Shown here in pieces: positions 8,931 to 18,284 of a DNA stretch of 64,000 nt. Each line of letters begins with the position of its first letter. The stretch's first letter is position 1. The stretch is taken from assembly GCF_016583825.1 (NCBI RefSeq), contig NZ_NRRV01000013.1, forward strand, positions 1 through 64,000. Direction: 5' to 3'. Below the pieces are notes generated by a model. That model had not been told where the DNA came from, made no database searches, and saw only the letters and a list, made by a program, of their open reading frames with translations. A program made the translations under genes and the position numbers. The stretch comes from Thiohalocapsa halophila. GTDB lineage: Bacteria > Pseudomonadota > Gammaproteobacteria > Chromatiales > Chromatiaceae.

Positions 8931-10121
8931 ATGTCAACCCATCACAACCACAGCCACGCGCCCGTGCCGGTGAAGGTCTTCACCGACGATATCGACGAGG
9001 CCGCTGCGCGGCAGCTTCAGAACGTCGCCGCCTTGCCCTTCGTACACCACCATGTCGCGGCCATGCCCGACGTGCACTGGGGCCTCGGGGCGACCATCGG
9101 CCCGGTGATCCCCACGGTGGGCGCCATCGTGCCGGCGGCCGTGGGGGTGGACATCGGCTGCGGCATGAATGCGCTGCGGCTGTCGCTGCGCGCGGATCAG
9201 CTGCCGGACAACCTGGCGGGGCTGCGGGCACAGATCGAGCGCGACGTGCCCGTGGGCTTCGCGGGACACCCGGACGGGCGCTGGTGCGAGGCGGGGCTCG
9301 GGCGCGTCGCCGCCGGCCTCAAGCGCATCCAGGCGAAGTATCCGGTCATCGACGCCCGCTGGCAGAGCCAGCTCGGCAGCCTGGGCGGCGGCAACCACTT
9401 CATCGAGCTCTGCCTGGACGAGTCCGACCGCGTCTGGATCATGCTGCACTCCGGCTCCCGCGGCATCGGCAACCGCATCGGCCAGTTCTTCATCGAGCAG
9501 GCCCGCCGGGAGATGGAGCGCTTGGACATCCGCCTGCCGGACCGGGACCTGGCCTACCTCGCCGAGGGCAGCGCGCTCTTCGACGACTATGTGGAGGCCG
9601 TGGATTGGGCCCAGCACTATGCGCTGGAGAACCGCCGGCAGATGGTGCGGCTGATCCTGGCGGCGCTGCGCCATCAGGTGGCACAGGGCCGGCTGCCGGA
9701 TTTCAGCGTCACCGACGAGGCCATCGAGTGCCATCACAACTACGTCGCCCACGAGCACCACTATGGCCGCGACGTGCTGCTGACTCGCAAGGGTGCCATC
9801 CGCGCGCGCAAGGGGGATCTCGGCATCATCCCCGGCAGCATGGGCGCGCGCTCCTACATCGTGCGCGGCAAAGGCGACCCGGAGAGCTTCTGCTCCTGTG
9901 CCCACGGCGCCGGCCGGCGCATGAGCCGGGCGGAGGCCAAGCGGCGCTTCAACCGGGCGGATCTCGCCGCACAGACCGAGGGCGTCGAGTGCCGCAAGGA
10001 CAAGGGCGTGATCGACGAGATCCCGGGCGCCTACAAGGACATCGACACCGTGATGGCCAACCAGACAGCGCTGGTGGACGTGGTGCATACACTAAAGCAG
10101 GTGGTGACGGTCAAGGGGTAG
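8931..10121 (+). CDS. rtcB: RtcB-type RNA-splicing ligase
   Basis: The 396-residue protein joins 2',3'-cyclic phosphate and 5'-OH RNA ends using GTP and Mn2+. Visible motifs are the metal-site cysteine in VGVDIGCGMN (Cys77), GGGNHFIEL, LHSGSRGIGN, the metal histidines in HNYVAHEHHYG, and the guanylylated histidine in CSCAHGAGRR (about His325). Upstream of the core, MPDVHWGLGATIGPVIPT is also typical. The length fits the shorter bacterial RtcB subgroup. No RtcA or RtcR regulator is nearby. A weak ribosome-binding site (GGAAG) precedes the ATG. Confidence 0.95.
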   Translation: MSTHHNHSHAPVPVKVFTDDIDEAAARQLQNVAALPFVHHHVAAMPDVHWGLGATIGPVIPTVGAIVPAAVGVDIGCGMNALRLSLRADQLPDNLAGLRAQIERDVPVGFAGHPDGRWCEAGLGRVAAGLKRIQAKYPVIDARWQSQLGSLGGGNHFIELCLDESDRVWIMLHSGSRGIGNRIGQFFIEQARREMERLDIRLPDRDLAYLAEGSALFDDYVEAVDWAQHYALENRRQMVRLILAALRHQVAQGRLPDFSVTDEAIECHHNYVAHEHHYGRDVLLTRKGAIRARKGDLGIIPGSMGARSYIVRGKGDPESFCSCAHGAGRRMSRAEAKRRFNRADLAAQTEGVECRKDKGVIDEIPGAYKDIDTVMANQTALVDVVHTLKQVVTVKG

Positions 10122-10132
10122 ACGGCGGACCT

Positions 10133-10244
10133 GTGGGAGCGCCATCCCTGGCGCGACTTGCGCTCGCTTGGGGAGATCGCGGCACGGATGCCGCTCCCAC
10201 GGCGCGCTCGCTTGGGGGGATCGCGGCAGGGATGCCGCTCCCAC
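10133..10244. repeat. REP-like palindromes (three half-units)
   Basis: Just after the rtcB stop are GTGGGAGCGCCATCCCTGGC followed by two copies of TCGCGGCANGGATGCCGCTC, each ending CCCAC. The first and later units face each other and can form a long hairpin. The same sequence family recurs at 24.52, 34.36-34.83, 37.31 and, as a variant, 45.16 kb. The position after a gene end is typical of bacterial REP/BIME elements, which can act as transcription or mRNA-stability elements. Confidence 0.85.
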
Positions 10245-10271
10245 GGTGCCCGCGCTTCGGCGGGTCGCGGT

Positions 10272-10304
10272 GTAGGTCGGCGCTGAGCGCCAGCGAAGCC
10301 CGAC
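10272..10304. repeat. second palindromic repeat family (GTAGGTCGG...CCGAC)
   Basis: This short imperfect palindrome contains GTAGGTCGGCGCTGAGCG followed by CAGCGAAGCCCGAC. A related copy in the opposite orientation lies at 34181-34210 (GTCGGGCTTCGTCCCTCAG, then CCGACCTC). Both copies follow gene ends and stand next to REP clusters, so they are probably a second class of extragenic palindrome. Confidence 0.6.
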
Positions 10305-10349
10305 GGACGCGCCCGGGCGCCGCGTTGAAAGGCAAGATCGCCGCCGCGC

Positions 10350-11369
10350 TCAGGACTCGGTCTTGATGGGCACGTAGATGTGCGTCATCAGCGCGTCGTC
10401 GCCGGCCACCGACTCGGGGCCGGAGACATAGACCTCCAGCGCCGGACGCGAGCGGTCCCATTGGCGCTTGGTCATGCGCAGGTGTGCCATTACCGCGTGC
10501 CAGGCGAGGTCCAGAAAATCGTAGCTGCCGGCGACTTCGGTAGCCTGGCAGGGGCCGCCGGAAAGCTCCTTGACGGCAAGCTCGCCGGCCTCGGTGCCTG
10601 CGGGCACCGGAACGGCGAGGTCGCAGCGAAAACGGCCCGCCTTGGGCGCGGCCATATAGTAAGCGGTAAAGGCAGGGCCGGCGGGCTGGAGGCCGCGCTC
10701 GGCGAGCGCTGCGCGAATGCGCGCGAAGCCTTCTTCCATCGCCTGCGCCATGTCCTTGGCGCCGCCATTGAGCCCCAGGGTCAGCGCCGTTTGCGCCGGC
10801 AGCTCCGTGGTGCCCGGAAAGCGGATATCGAGCTTCGGCGCCGCCGGATCCAGCAGGGACCGCAGGCGTACCAAGCCGAGCTGAAAGTCCTTGCCGATGA
10901 GCTGAGACATCATGGGTGCGAGAAAGCGCAGCAGGAAAGGCATCCGCCCGCGTATGCTCCAGTAGACGTCGGTGGCCGTCGCGCTGTCCCGCTCGGTCGG
11001 CACGAATTCCCAGCTCACGGCACCAGTGGATTTCAGCGGCCGTTTGAAATCGATGCGCTGCTCGATGCGCTCAGGCGGATGCAGCGCGACATGGGTGATG
11101 CGCCCGGCGCCGATGCGCTCATCATTCCAGGCGTACCAGCCGCGGGGTTCCGAGGGCGCGTCGCTGTAGCTAAGCTGTGCGTCCGGCTCGTGCAGCAGCC
11201 AGGGGCTCCAGTCCCGCCAGCCGCGCAGGTCCCGCACCCGCTCGAACGCGTCTTCGGGGCTGCAGCGGATGTGCAGCGAGCGGCGGACATTGATCTCCCC
11301 CGGCTGCAGGAGCAGGAAGACCAGCACGCCGAGGATGATCAGCAGCGGCAGCGCGAGCAGATAGAGCAT
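10350..11369 (-). CDS. SRPBCC-domain protein with GyrI-like C-terminal domain
   Basis: The 339-residue protein starts with one membrane-spanning helix (LLALPLLIILGVLVFLLLQP). Next comes an SRPBCC/polyketide-cyclase-like ligand-binding domain (about 28-175, with AFERVRDLRGWRDWSPWL typical of its first helix and strand). The C-terminal domain (about 185-339) resembles GyrI/SOUL-type effector-binding domains (RFRCDLAVPVPAG, and ending ALMTHIYVPIKTES). Proteins with this layout are widespread and lack a proven function; they bind small hydrophobic ligands. It faces rtcB tail to tail across the REP cluster. Confidence 0.8.
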   Translation of the reverse strand: MLYLLALPLLIILGVLVFLLLQPGEINVRRSLHIRCSPEDAFERVRDLRGWRDWSPWLLHEPDAQLSYSDAPSEPRGWYAWNDERIGAGRITHVALHPPERIEQRIDFKRPLKSTGAVSWEFVPTERDSATATDVYWSIRGRMPFLLRFLAPMMSQLIGKDFQLGLVRLRSLLDPAAPKLDIRFPGTTELPAQTALTLGLNGGAKDMAQAMEEGFARIRAALAERGLQPAGPAFTAYYMAAPKAGRFRCDLAVPVPAGTEAGELAVKELSGGPCQATEVAGSYDFLDLAWHAVMAHLRMTKRQWDRSRPALEVYVSGPESVAGDDALMTHIYVPIKTES

Positions 11370-11525
11370 GAGCGTAGAGTGCGGCGGCGATGGATTCCGA
11401 CGCGCAGTCTAGCCGAGATGCATGCAACAGCGGCGGCGCGCCCGGCTCCTGGCGGGGCCACGGCGCCGGCCGCCGCCGCGAGGGCGGCCGCGCGCTCGGC
11501 GGCCGCTTGCTCAGAGGGAACGGTC

Positions 11526-12098
11526 TCAGGAGGACGCCGGCTTCGCCAGCAGACGCTCGATGGTGCGCACCAGCTTCTTGCTGCTGGGCGAGGTGATGCT
11601 GGAGTAGACGTCCACCACCTTACCGTCGCGGTCGATGAGATACTTGTAGAAGTTCCACTTTGGATAAACGCCGGTCTGCTGCGCCAGATACTCGTAGAAG
11701 GGATCGGCCTTGCCCTTCTTGACGCTCACCTTCTCGAACATCGGGAACTCCACCGAGTAGGTCAGGCGGCAGAAATCCTTGATCTGCGCCTCGGTGCCCG
11801 GCTCTTGGTTGCCGAAGTCGTTGGACGGGAAGCCCAGCACTTCCAAGCCCTGCTCGCGGTACTTGTCATACAAGGCTTCCAGGCCTTCGTACTGGCCGGT
11901 GAAGCCGCACTTGCTCGCGGTGTTCACCACCAGCAGCACTTTACCCTTGTACGCGTCACAGAGATTGACGGTTTCATCCCCGGCGAGGCGGCGCTTGTCG
12001 AACTCCAGCGTCGGGGCGCAGGCGGCGTTGGCGTTGTCGGTCATTAGCAAACCTCCCAGCAGCAGCGGCAGCAGTAACAGGTGGCGGTTGCGGATCAT
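11526..12098 (-). CDS. periplasmic glutathione peroxidase-family protein
   Basis: The 190-residue thiol peroxidase has a signal peptide (HLLLLPLLLGGLLMTDNANA). The peroxidatic cysteine is Cys64 in NTASKCGFTGQY, the catalytic Gln98 is in FPSNDFGNQEPG, and Trp148-Asn149 are in KWNFYKYLID, giving the full Cys-Gln-Trp-Asn set. It reduces hydrogen and lipid peroxides, probably with thioredoxin-like donors rather than glutathione. The ATG at 12098 gives the signal peptide, whereas longer upstream extension in the frame is not protein-like. It is divergent from the ferredoxin-NADP reductase gene, which fits an oxidative-stress setting. Confidence 0.92.
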   Translation of the reverse strand: MIRNRHLLLLPLLLGGLLMTDNANAACAPTLEFDKRRLAGDETVNLCDAYKGKVLLVVNTASKCGFTGQYEGLEALYDKYREQGLEVLGFPSNDFGNQEPGTEAQIKDFCRLTYSVEFPMFEKVSVKKGKADPFYEYLAQQTGVYPKWNFYKYLIDRDGKVVDVYSSITSPSSKKLVRTIERLLAKPASS

Positions 12099-12301
12099 GG
12101 TCAGGCTCCGGCGTTTTGGGTTAAACAAAACCTGGACAAGGCCGATATGGTGCAGTGAGCGCGGAACACAATCCACCGGCGGGCGGCCCCGGGCACACGG
12201 CGAGCGTCGAGCAAGACGCTTGTCCAACCCCTGTTCAACCTTTGAAATGCCGGGCGATCGAACCAAGCTTGCCCGTTTCCAACAAGTTAGGAGCAGCATC
12301 C

Positions 12302-13045
12302 ATGGCCGAATGGCTCGAAGGCAACATCACCGGTAAGCGGCATTGGTCGCAGGAGCTCTACAGCCTGCAGATCGACGCACCATTGCCGGACTTCACGGCT
12401 GGGCAATACATCAAAGTGGCGCTGGAGGTGGACGGGGAGCGCGTCGGTCGCCCCTACTCGCTGGTCAACGCCCCGGACGAGCGCCCGTTGGAGATTTATT
12501 TCAACGAGATCCCCGAAGGCCCTCTGACGCCCAAGCTCTCCTACCTGGAGGTGGGCGACCGCGTCTGGGTCTCGGACAAGGCGAGCGGCGTCTTTACGCT
12601 GGACAATGTGGTCTCCCGCCGGCATCTGTGGATGCTGGCCACGGGCACGGCGCTGGGCGTGTACCTGTCCATGCTCAAGACCGCCGTGCCCTGGGAGCGC
12701 TTCGAGCGCGTAATCCTGGTGCACGGCGCCCGCAACGCCGGCGAGCTGGCCTACGGCGAGACCATCGCCGAGATCCAGGCGGCCCACGAAGACGCCTTCA
12801 CCTTCATCACCGCGCTCACCCGCGACAGCAGCGAGACAGCGCTCCAGGGCCGCATCACCAATCTGCTGGAGCAGGGTAGCCTCCAGGCCGCCGCCGATGC
12901 CGAGATCACGCCCGACGACAGCCACCTGATGCTCTGCGGCAACTCGGCCATGATCAAGGACGTGCGCGCCTGGCTGGAAGCGCGCGGCATGCAGCGCCAC
13001 AAGCGCCACGAGCCGGGCCACTACACCACCGAGCAATACCACTGA
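12302..13045 (+). CDS. fpr: ferredoxin-NADP(+) reductase
   Basis: The 247-residue flavoprotein has the bacterial FNR fold. The FAD-binding barrel contains GRPYSLVNAP (RxYS motif), followed by GPLTPKLSYLEVGDRVWV. The NADP domain has LATGTALGVYLSML and LVHGARNAGELAY, and near the end LMLCGNSAMIKDV. It transfers electrons between NADPH and ferredoxin or flavodoxin. The start is supported by GGAG 8 nt upstream (TTAGGAGCAGCATCC). A longer open frame begins at 12155 but its extra residues are not FNR-like. In a phototroph it may feed redox and oxidative-stress enzymes. Confidence 0.93.
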   Translation: MAEWLEGNITGKRHWSQELYSLQIDAPLPDFTAGQYIKVALEVDGERVGRPYSLVNAPDERPLEIYFNEIPEGPLTPKLSYLEVGDRVWVSDKASGVFTLDNVVSRRHLWMLATGTALGVYLSMLKTAVPWERFERVILVHGARNAGELAYGETIAEIQAAHEDAFTFITALTRDSSETALQGRITNLLEQGSLQAAADAEITPDDSHLMLCGNSAMIKDVRAWLEARGMQRHKRHEPGHYTTEQYH

Positions 13046-13085
13046 GACCGGCGCCCCGCCGCACCCGCCGCACCCGCCTGCCGGC

Positions 13086-14669
13086 ATGCTGACCGTCCAG
13101 GACCTGGCGCGCACCTCCGCGGACCTGACGGCCACGCGCAGCCGCAGCGCCAAGGTCGCCCGGCTGGCGGCGCTGCTGCGCGGCGCGGACGCCGCGGACA
13201 TCGGCACCGCCGCGCGCTGGGGCACCGGCGAGGCCGCCGAGCGCAGCCTCGGCATCGGCCCGGCGCAGGTGCGGGCCGCGCTGGCCACGGCGCCGGCGGC
13301 GGCACCGACGCACACCATCGCCGACGCCATGGCGCGGCTGACGGCCGTCGCCGACATCAGCGGCGCCGGCTCCAAGGCGCGACGTGCGCAGGCGCTCGCC
13401 GAGCTGTTCGCCCGCGCCACCGGCGAGGAGCAGCAGTTCCTCGGGCGCCTGATCCTCGGCGAGCTCCGCCAGGGGGCCTTGGAATCACTGGTGGTGGACG
13501 CCGTCGCCGCCGCCTTCGAGATCCCGGCCGCCGGCGTTCGCAGGGCGCAGATGCTGCGCGGGGACATCGCGGAGGTCGCGACCATCGCCCGCAGCGATGG
13601 CCGCGCCGGACTGGACGCGCTGCGCCTGCAAGTCTTCCGCCCGCTGCTGCCCATGCTGGCGCAGCCGGCGGCGGATCTGGACGACGCCCTGAGCCAGCTG
13701 CCCCACCCCATCCTGGAGTACAAGCTGGACGGCGCCCGGGTGCAGATCCACAAGCAGGACGAGACCGTGCGGGTCTACAGCCGCCAGGGCAACGAGGTCA
13801 CGGCCGCCCTACCGGAGGTGGTCGACGCTGTCACTGCCCTGCCCGCCCGCGAGCTGGTGCTGGACGGCGAGACTCTGGCGCTCGCCGCCGACGGCCGCCC
13901 CCGGGCCTTCCAGACCACCATGCGCCGCTTCGGCCGCCACAGCGACGACCCCGAGCTGCGGGCCCGGCTGCCGCTGACGGTCTTCTGCTTCGACTGCCTG
14001 GCCCGCGACGGCGAGACGCTCATCGACGCCCCGACCCGCGAGCGCCATGCCGCACTCGCCGACGCCCTGCCGCCGGCGCTGCTGATCCCGCGGCTCGCCG
14101 ACGGCGATGCGGCGGCGGCCGAGGGCTTTCTGCAGGCGGCGCTTGCCGCCGGCCACGAAGGGCTGATGGCCAAGCACCCGCAGGCCCCCTATGCCGCCGG
14201 CGGCCGCGGCAGCCACTGGCTCAAGATCAAGCAGGCGCACACCCTGGACCTGGTGGTGCTCGCCGCCGAGTGGGGCAGTGGGCGCCGCCGGGGCTGGCTT
14301 AGCAACCTGCACCTCGGCTGCCGCGACGCCGCCGGCGGCTACCTGATGCTGGGCAAGACCTTCAAAGGCCTGACGGACAAGGTCCTCGCCTGGCAGACGC
14401 AGCAATTGCTCGCGCGGGAGGTGGCTCGGGACGGCCATGTGGTGCATGTGCGCCCGGAGCTGGTGGTGGAGATCGCCTTCAACGAGCTCCAGCAGAGCCG
14501 CCAGTACCCGGCGGGTCTGGCCCTGCGCTTCGCGCGGGTCAAGGGCTATCGCAGCGACAAGACCGCGGCGCAGGCGGACCATATCGACAGCGTGCGTGCG
14601 ATTTTCGAGCGCCAGCTCGCCTACCGGTCATCGGCACCGCCGGCGCCGGCGCGCGCCGCCAACGCCTGA
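13086..14669 (+). CDS. ATP-dependent DNA ligase
   Basis: The 527-residue protein has an N-terminal helical DNA-binding domain (about 1-200), then the nucleotidyltransferase core. Motif I is EYKLDGARVQIHK with adenylated Lys213, followed by VYSRQGNEVT, ELVLDGETLAL, GLMAKHPQAPY and SHWLKIK. The C-terminal OB domain ends around RFARVKGYRSDK. The layout is that of archaeal-type ligases found as accessory enzymes in some bacteria, which otherwise use NAD-dependent LigA. No Ku or LigD partner is nearby. It starts 40 bp after fpr and heads a compact run with a photolyase, suggesting DNA repair. Confidence 0.93.
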   Translation: MLTVQDLARTSADLTATRSRSAKVARLAALLRGADAADIGTAARWGTGEAAERSLGIGPAQVRAALATAPAAAPTHTIADAMARLTAVADISGAGSKARRAQALAELFARATGEEQQFLGRLILGELRQGALESLVVDAVAAAFEIPAAGVRRAQMLRGDIAEVATIARSDGRAGLDALRLQVFRPLLPMLAQPAADLDDALSQLPHPILEYKLDGARVQIHKQDETVRVYSRQGNEVTAALPEVVDAVTALPARELVLDGETLALAADGRPRAFQTTMRRFGRHSDDPELRARLPLTVFCFDCLARDGETLIDAPTRERHAALADALPPALLIPRLADGDAAAAEGFLQAALAAGHEGLMAKHPQAPYAAGGRGSHWLKIKQAHTLDLVVLAAEWGSGRRRGWLSNLHLGCRDAAGGYLMLGKTFKGLTDKVLAWQTQQLLAREVARDGHVVHVRPELVVEIAFNELQQSRQYPAGLALRFARVKGYRSDKTAAQADHIDSVRAIFERQLAYRSSAPPAPARAANA

Positions 14670-14679
14670 GCATCGGCGC

Positions 14680-16233
14680 ATGGACACCATCGAGCCATCA
14701 CCCCGCCGGCTACTGCTTGTCCTCGGCGACCAGCTGAACGCCGACAGCCGCCTCTTCGACGGCTGCGATCCCGAGCAGGACCTGATCTGGCTGTGCGAGG
14801 CGCCGTCGGAGGCCACGCATGTCCCCTCCCACAAGGCGCGCACCGCGCTCTTTCTGTCCGCGATGCGCCACTTCCGCGAGCGCCTGCGGGCCGACGGCCT
14901 GCGCGTGCGCTACCTGGCGTTGGATGCCCATGACCATCCGAGCATCGACGCGGCGCTGGCGGCGGACCTGGCCGCGCTGGCCCCCGCGCAGGTGCACGTG
15001 GTGCAGCCGGGGGAGTATCGCGTCCAGCAAGCCCTGGAGCAGACCTGCGCCGACGCCGGCGTGGCGCTCCGGGTGCTGGAAGACGGACATTTTCTCTGCC
15101 CGCTGCCGGACTTCAACGCCTGGGCCGACGGCCGCAAGGAGCTGCGCCTGGAGAATTTCTACCATTGGATGCGCAAGCGCCATGACGTGCTCATGGTCGA
15201 CGGCGAGCCCGCGGGCGGCGCCTGGAACTTCGACAAGGACAATCGCAAGCGCTTCGGCAAGCAGGGGCCGGGGACGCTCCCGGCACCGGTCGGCTTCGCG
15301 CCGGATGCCGTCACCCGCGAGGTCATGGCCCTGGTGGACGCCCGCTTCCCGCAGGCCCCCGGCGGCCTCGGGCATTTCGATTGGCCGGTGACGCCGGCGC
15401 AGGCCGAGGCGGCGCTGACTGACTTCATCGACCATCGGCTCGCCGCCTTCGGCCCCTACCAGGACGCCATCTGGACCGGCGAGCCCTACCTCTATCATGC
15501 GCGGCTCTCGGCGGCGCTGAACCTAAAGCTGCTGGAGCCGCGCCGGGCCATCGATGCGGCGGTGAGCGCCTACCACGAGGGGCGGGCGCCCATCGCGTCG
15601 GTGGAGGGCTTCGTACGCCAGATCCTCGGTTGGCGGGAGTACGTCCGGGGTCTCTATTGGCGGCAGATGCCGGGCTATCTCGACGCCAACGCCCTGGACG
15701 CCCATGCGCCGCTGCCCGCTTTCTACTGGAGCGCCGACACCGACTACGCCTGCCTCGCGGACGCCTTGGGTCAGGTGGTGGCGCGCGGCTATGGCCACCA
15801 CATCCAGCGGCTCATGGTCACGGGCCTGTTCGCGCTGCTGCTGGGGGTGGAGCCGCGCCAAGTGCACGCTTGGTACCTGGCCATGTTCGTGGACGCCGTG
15901 GAATGGGTGGAGGCACCCAATACGCTCGGCATGAGCCAGTTCGCCGACGGCGGCCTGCTCGCCAGCAAGCCCTACGCCGCCAGCGGCGCCTACATCCAGC
16001 GCATGAGCAACTGCTGCCGCCGGTGCCCCTACGACCCGAAGCAGGCGGTGGGCGACAGCGCCTGCCCGTTCACGACGCTGTTTTGGGATTTTCTGGCACG
16101 CCACCGGGAGCGCTTCTCGGGCCATCCGCGCACCGCGCTCATGTGGCGCAATCTGGAGCGCCTGGACCGCGAGCGGCTCGCCGCCATCCGCACCCGGGCG
16201 GCGCGGCTGCGCGAATCCCTGGCCACAACCTGA
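14680..16233 (+). CDS. FeS-type cryptochrome/photolyase (deoxyribodipyrimidine photolyase-related)
   Basis: The 517-residue protein belongs to the photolyase-related class with a 4Fe-4S cluster. It opens with LLLVLGDQLNADSRLFDG, the hallmark of this class. The FAD-binding helical domain includes RQILGWREYVRGLYW, GYGHHIQRLMVTGLFALLLG, and EWVEAPNTLGMSQFADGG. A Cys-rich C-terminal segment (RMSNCCRRCPYDP, then GDSACPF) supplies the cluster ligands. Relatives such as PhrB repair (6-4) photoproducts or sense light. It begins 10 bp after the ligase stop, which supports a shared repair transcript. Confidence 0.92.
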   Translation: MDTIEPSPRRLLLVLGDQLNADSRLFDGCDPEQDLIWLCEAPSEATHVPSHKARTALFLSAMRHFRERLRADGLRVRYLALDAHDHPSIDAALAADLAALAPAQVHVVQPGEYRVQQALEQTCADAGVALRVLEDGHFLCPLPDFNAWADGRKELRLENFYHWMRKRHDVLMVDGEPAGGAWNFDKDNRKRFGKQGPGTLPAPVGFAPDAVTREVMALVDARFPQAPGGLGHFDWPVTPAQAEAALTDFIDHRLAAFGPYQDAIWTGEPYLYHARLSAALNLKLLEPRRAIDAAVSAYHEGRAPIASVEGFVRQILGWREYVRGLYWRQMPGYLDANALDAHAPLPAFYWSADTDYACLADALGQVVARGYGHHIQRLMVTGLFALLLGVEPRQVHAWYLAMFVDAVEWVEAPNTLGMSQFADGGLLASKPYAASGAYIQRMSNCCRRCPYDPKQAVGDSACPFTTLFWDFLARHRERFSGHPRTALMWRNLERLDRERLAAIRTRAARLRESLATT

Positions 16234-16281
16234 GCAACACCGGCTGCAGCCCCAAGCCAACGCCGAGGAGGAGCCACACAA

Positions 16282-17556
16282 GTGGATGCGGATGTCATCG
16301 TCATCGGGGGCGGCCTCGCCGGTCTCGCCTGCGCCCTGCGCCTGCAGCGCGAGGGCCTGCGCCCCCTGGTCCTCGAGGCGGCGGACCGCGCGGGCGGGCG
16401 CATCGCCACCGACGAGCGCGACGGCTTCCTGCTGGACCGCGGCTTCCAGGTGCTCCAGACCTGGTACCCGGCGGCGCAGCGGCTGCTGGACTACGAGGCC
16501 CTGGACCTGCGGTCCTTCTACCCGGGCGCGCTGGTGCGCATCGGCGACGCCTTCCACCGCGTCAGCGACATCTGGCGCCGCCCCGCTCAGCTGCCGGAGA
16601 TGCTGGTCTCGCCGGTGGGGAGCCTGGGCGACAAGCTGAGGCTCCTGGCTCTGCGCCGCCGCGCACTGCGTGGCGACCTGGCGGACCTCTATGCACGTCC
16701 GGAGCGGTCCGCACCGGCGCTGCTCGGCGAGCTCGGGTTCTCCGAGCGCATCCAGACGCGCTTTTTCCGGCCCTTCTTCGCCGGCGTCTTCTTCGAGCCG
16801 GAGCTGGAGGTCTCCAGCCGTGCCTTCGAGTTCGTCTTCCGCGCCTTCGCCCTCGGCGACACGGCGCTGCCGGCCGGCGGCATGGCGCAGATCCCGCTGC
16901 AGCTGGCAAGCCGACTCGCACCCGAGACCCTGCGCACCGGCCAGCGGGTGGAGCGGCTCGAAGCCGACGGCGTGCGTCTCGCCGACGGCACGCGGCTGCG
17001 CGCCCGGGCCACGGTGCTCGCCACCGACGGGGCAGCGGCCGCGGGCCTTCTCGGCCGCGAGCCCACCGCCACCCGCGGCACCACCTGCTTCTACTTCGCA
17101 GCGCCCGAGGCGCCGTTCGCGGGCCCCTATCTGGTGCTGAACGCCACCGGCGAGGGCCCCATCAACAGCCTGCTCTGCCCGAGCAACCTGTCCGCACACT
17201 ACGCCCCCGCCGGCCAGGCTCTGGTGTGCGTCAACGTCTTCGGCGCCCGCCACAACCCGGACGCGCTGGAGACCGCCGTGCGCCGCCAGCTGCGGGATTG
17301 GTACGGCGAGCACGTGGATGTCTGGCAGCGCCTCGCCGTCTACCGTCTGCCGCAGGCCCTGCCGGTGCAGCACGCCGGCGTCACCGCACCGCAGGGTCCG
17401 ATGCGCGTCGGCGAGCAGCTCTGGGTCTGCGGCGAGCTCGCCGCACCGCCGTCCATCCATTGGGCCCTGGCCAGCGGCGACGACACCGGCGCCGACCTAA
17501 GCCGGGGGCTGCGCACCGGCAGCAGCCCCGGCCCCAGGCCGCGCACGGCTGCGTGA
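16282..17556 (+). CDS. FAD-dependent amine oxidase/phytoene desaturase-like oxidoreductase
   Basis: The 424-residue flavoprotein starts with the dinucleotide-binding motif DVIVIGGGLAGLACALRLQ, followed by VLEAADRAGGRIATDE, the pair that defines the amine oxidase/carotenoid desaturase superfamily. The C-terminal part has the usual FAD-contact region near GELAAPPSIHWALASG. The start is a GTG with GAGGAGGAGCC about 8 nt upstream. Its substrate is unknown. Relatives are often found beside photolyases and pigment genes. Its stop overlaps the start of the next gene by 3 nt. Confidence 0.85.
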   Translation: MDADVIVIGGGLAGLACALRLQREGLRPLVLEAADRAGGRIATDERDGFLLDRGFQVLQTWYPAAQRLLDYEALDLRSFYPGALVRIGDAFHRVSDIWRRPAQLPEMLVSPVGSLGDKLRLLALRRRALRGDLADLYARPERSAPALLGELGFSERIQTRFFRPFFAGVFFEPELEVSSRAFEFVFRAFALGDTALPAGGMAQIPLQLASRLAPETLRTGQRVERLEADGVRLADGTRLRARATVLATDGAAAAGLLGREPTATRGTTCFYFAAPEAPFAGPYLVLNATGEGPINSLLCPSNLSAHYAPAGQALVCVNVFGARHNPDALETAVRRQLRDWYGEHVDVWQRLAVYRLPQALPVQHAGVTAPQGPMRVGEQLWVCGELAAPPSIHWALASGDDTGADLSRGLRTGSSPGPRPRTAA

Positions 17557-18284
17557 GCGGACCTGCGGTGGGCATCGACGGCTGCCGCGGCGGCTGGGTC
17601 TGGTGCCGTCACGCCGGCGGGCGCTGGGACGGCGGTTTGGCCGCCGACTTGGCGGCGCTGCGGCCGGTCATCGCCGCCAGCGCCATGACGCTGGTGGACA
17701 TGCCCATCGGCCTGCTCACCGCCGGCGCCGACGAGCGCGGCTGTGATCGCGCCGCCCGCGCACTCCTCGGGCGCCCGCGCGCGAGCAGTATCTTTCGCCC
17801 GCCCTGCCGCGCCGCCCTCGACGCCCGCGACTACGCCCACGCCTGCGAGGTCAACCGCCGCCACACCGGCCGCGCGCTGTCCAAGCAAACCTGGAATATC
17901 GCCGGCAAGATCAAGGAGGTCGACGCGCTGCTGGCAGGGGATGCGCCACTGCGCAAGCGGTTGCGCGAAGCCCACCCGGAAGTCTGCCTGTGGGGACTCG
18001 CCGGCGGCCGGGCCATGCAGTACAACAAGCGCAAGCCGGCGGGACAGGCGGAGCGGCGGCGGCTGCTCTCGGCCCTCGACCCGGACTGCCTGCGTCATCT
18101 GGACGCCGTGGCGCAGGCCCATCCCCGCCGCGCCGTGGCGCAGGATGACATCCTCGACGCCGCGATACTGGCCCTTACCGCGGCCCTGGGCCTCGAAGAT
18201 GCGGGCGCCCTGGGTCGGCTGCCCGCGGTGCCGGAGCACGATGTCATCGGCCTGCCCATGGAGATGGTCTATTTACGGCGCTGA
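17553..18284 (+). CDS. DUF429 family predicted nuclease
   Basis: The 243-residue protein has the DUF429 hallmarks: GIDGCRGGWVWCR near the N-terminus, LVDMPIGLL (the Asp-containing strand of the RNase H-like fold), RGCDRAARALLGRPRASSIF, and HPEVCLWGLAGG. The fold suggests a metal-dependent nuclease, but activity is unproven for the family. The proposed GTG start overlaps the preceding TGA by 3 nt. It is the last gene of the ligase, photolyase and oxidoreductase run. The same frame stays open far upstream through those genes, which is shadow. Confidence 0.83.
   Translation: MSGPAVGIDGCRGGWVWCRHAGGRWDGGLAADLAALRPVIAASAMTLVDMPIGLLTAGADERGCDRAARALLGRPRASSIFRPPCRAALDARDYAHACEVNRRHTGRALSKQTWNIAGKIKEVDALLAGDAPLRKRLREAHPEVCLWGLAGGRAMQYNKRKPAGQAERRRLLSALDPDCLRHLDAVAQAHPRRAVAQDDILDAAILALTAALGLEDAGALGRLPAVPEHDVIGLPMEMVYLRR

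Noticed and set aside
15630..17552. Long upstream extension of the DUF429 gene
   Set aside because: It lies over the photolyase and oxidoreductase genes in another frame; the GTG at 17553 is the natural start.
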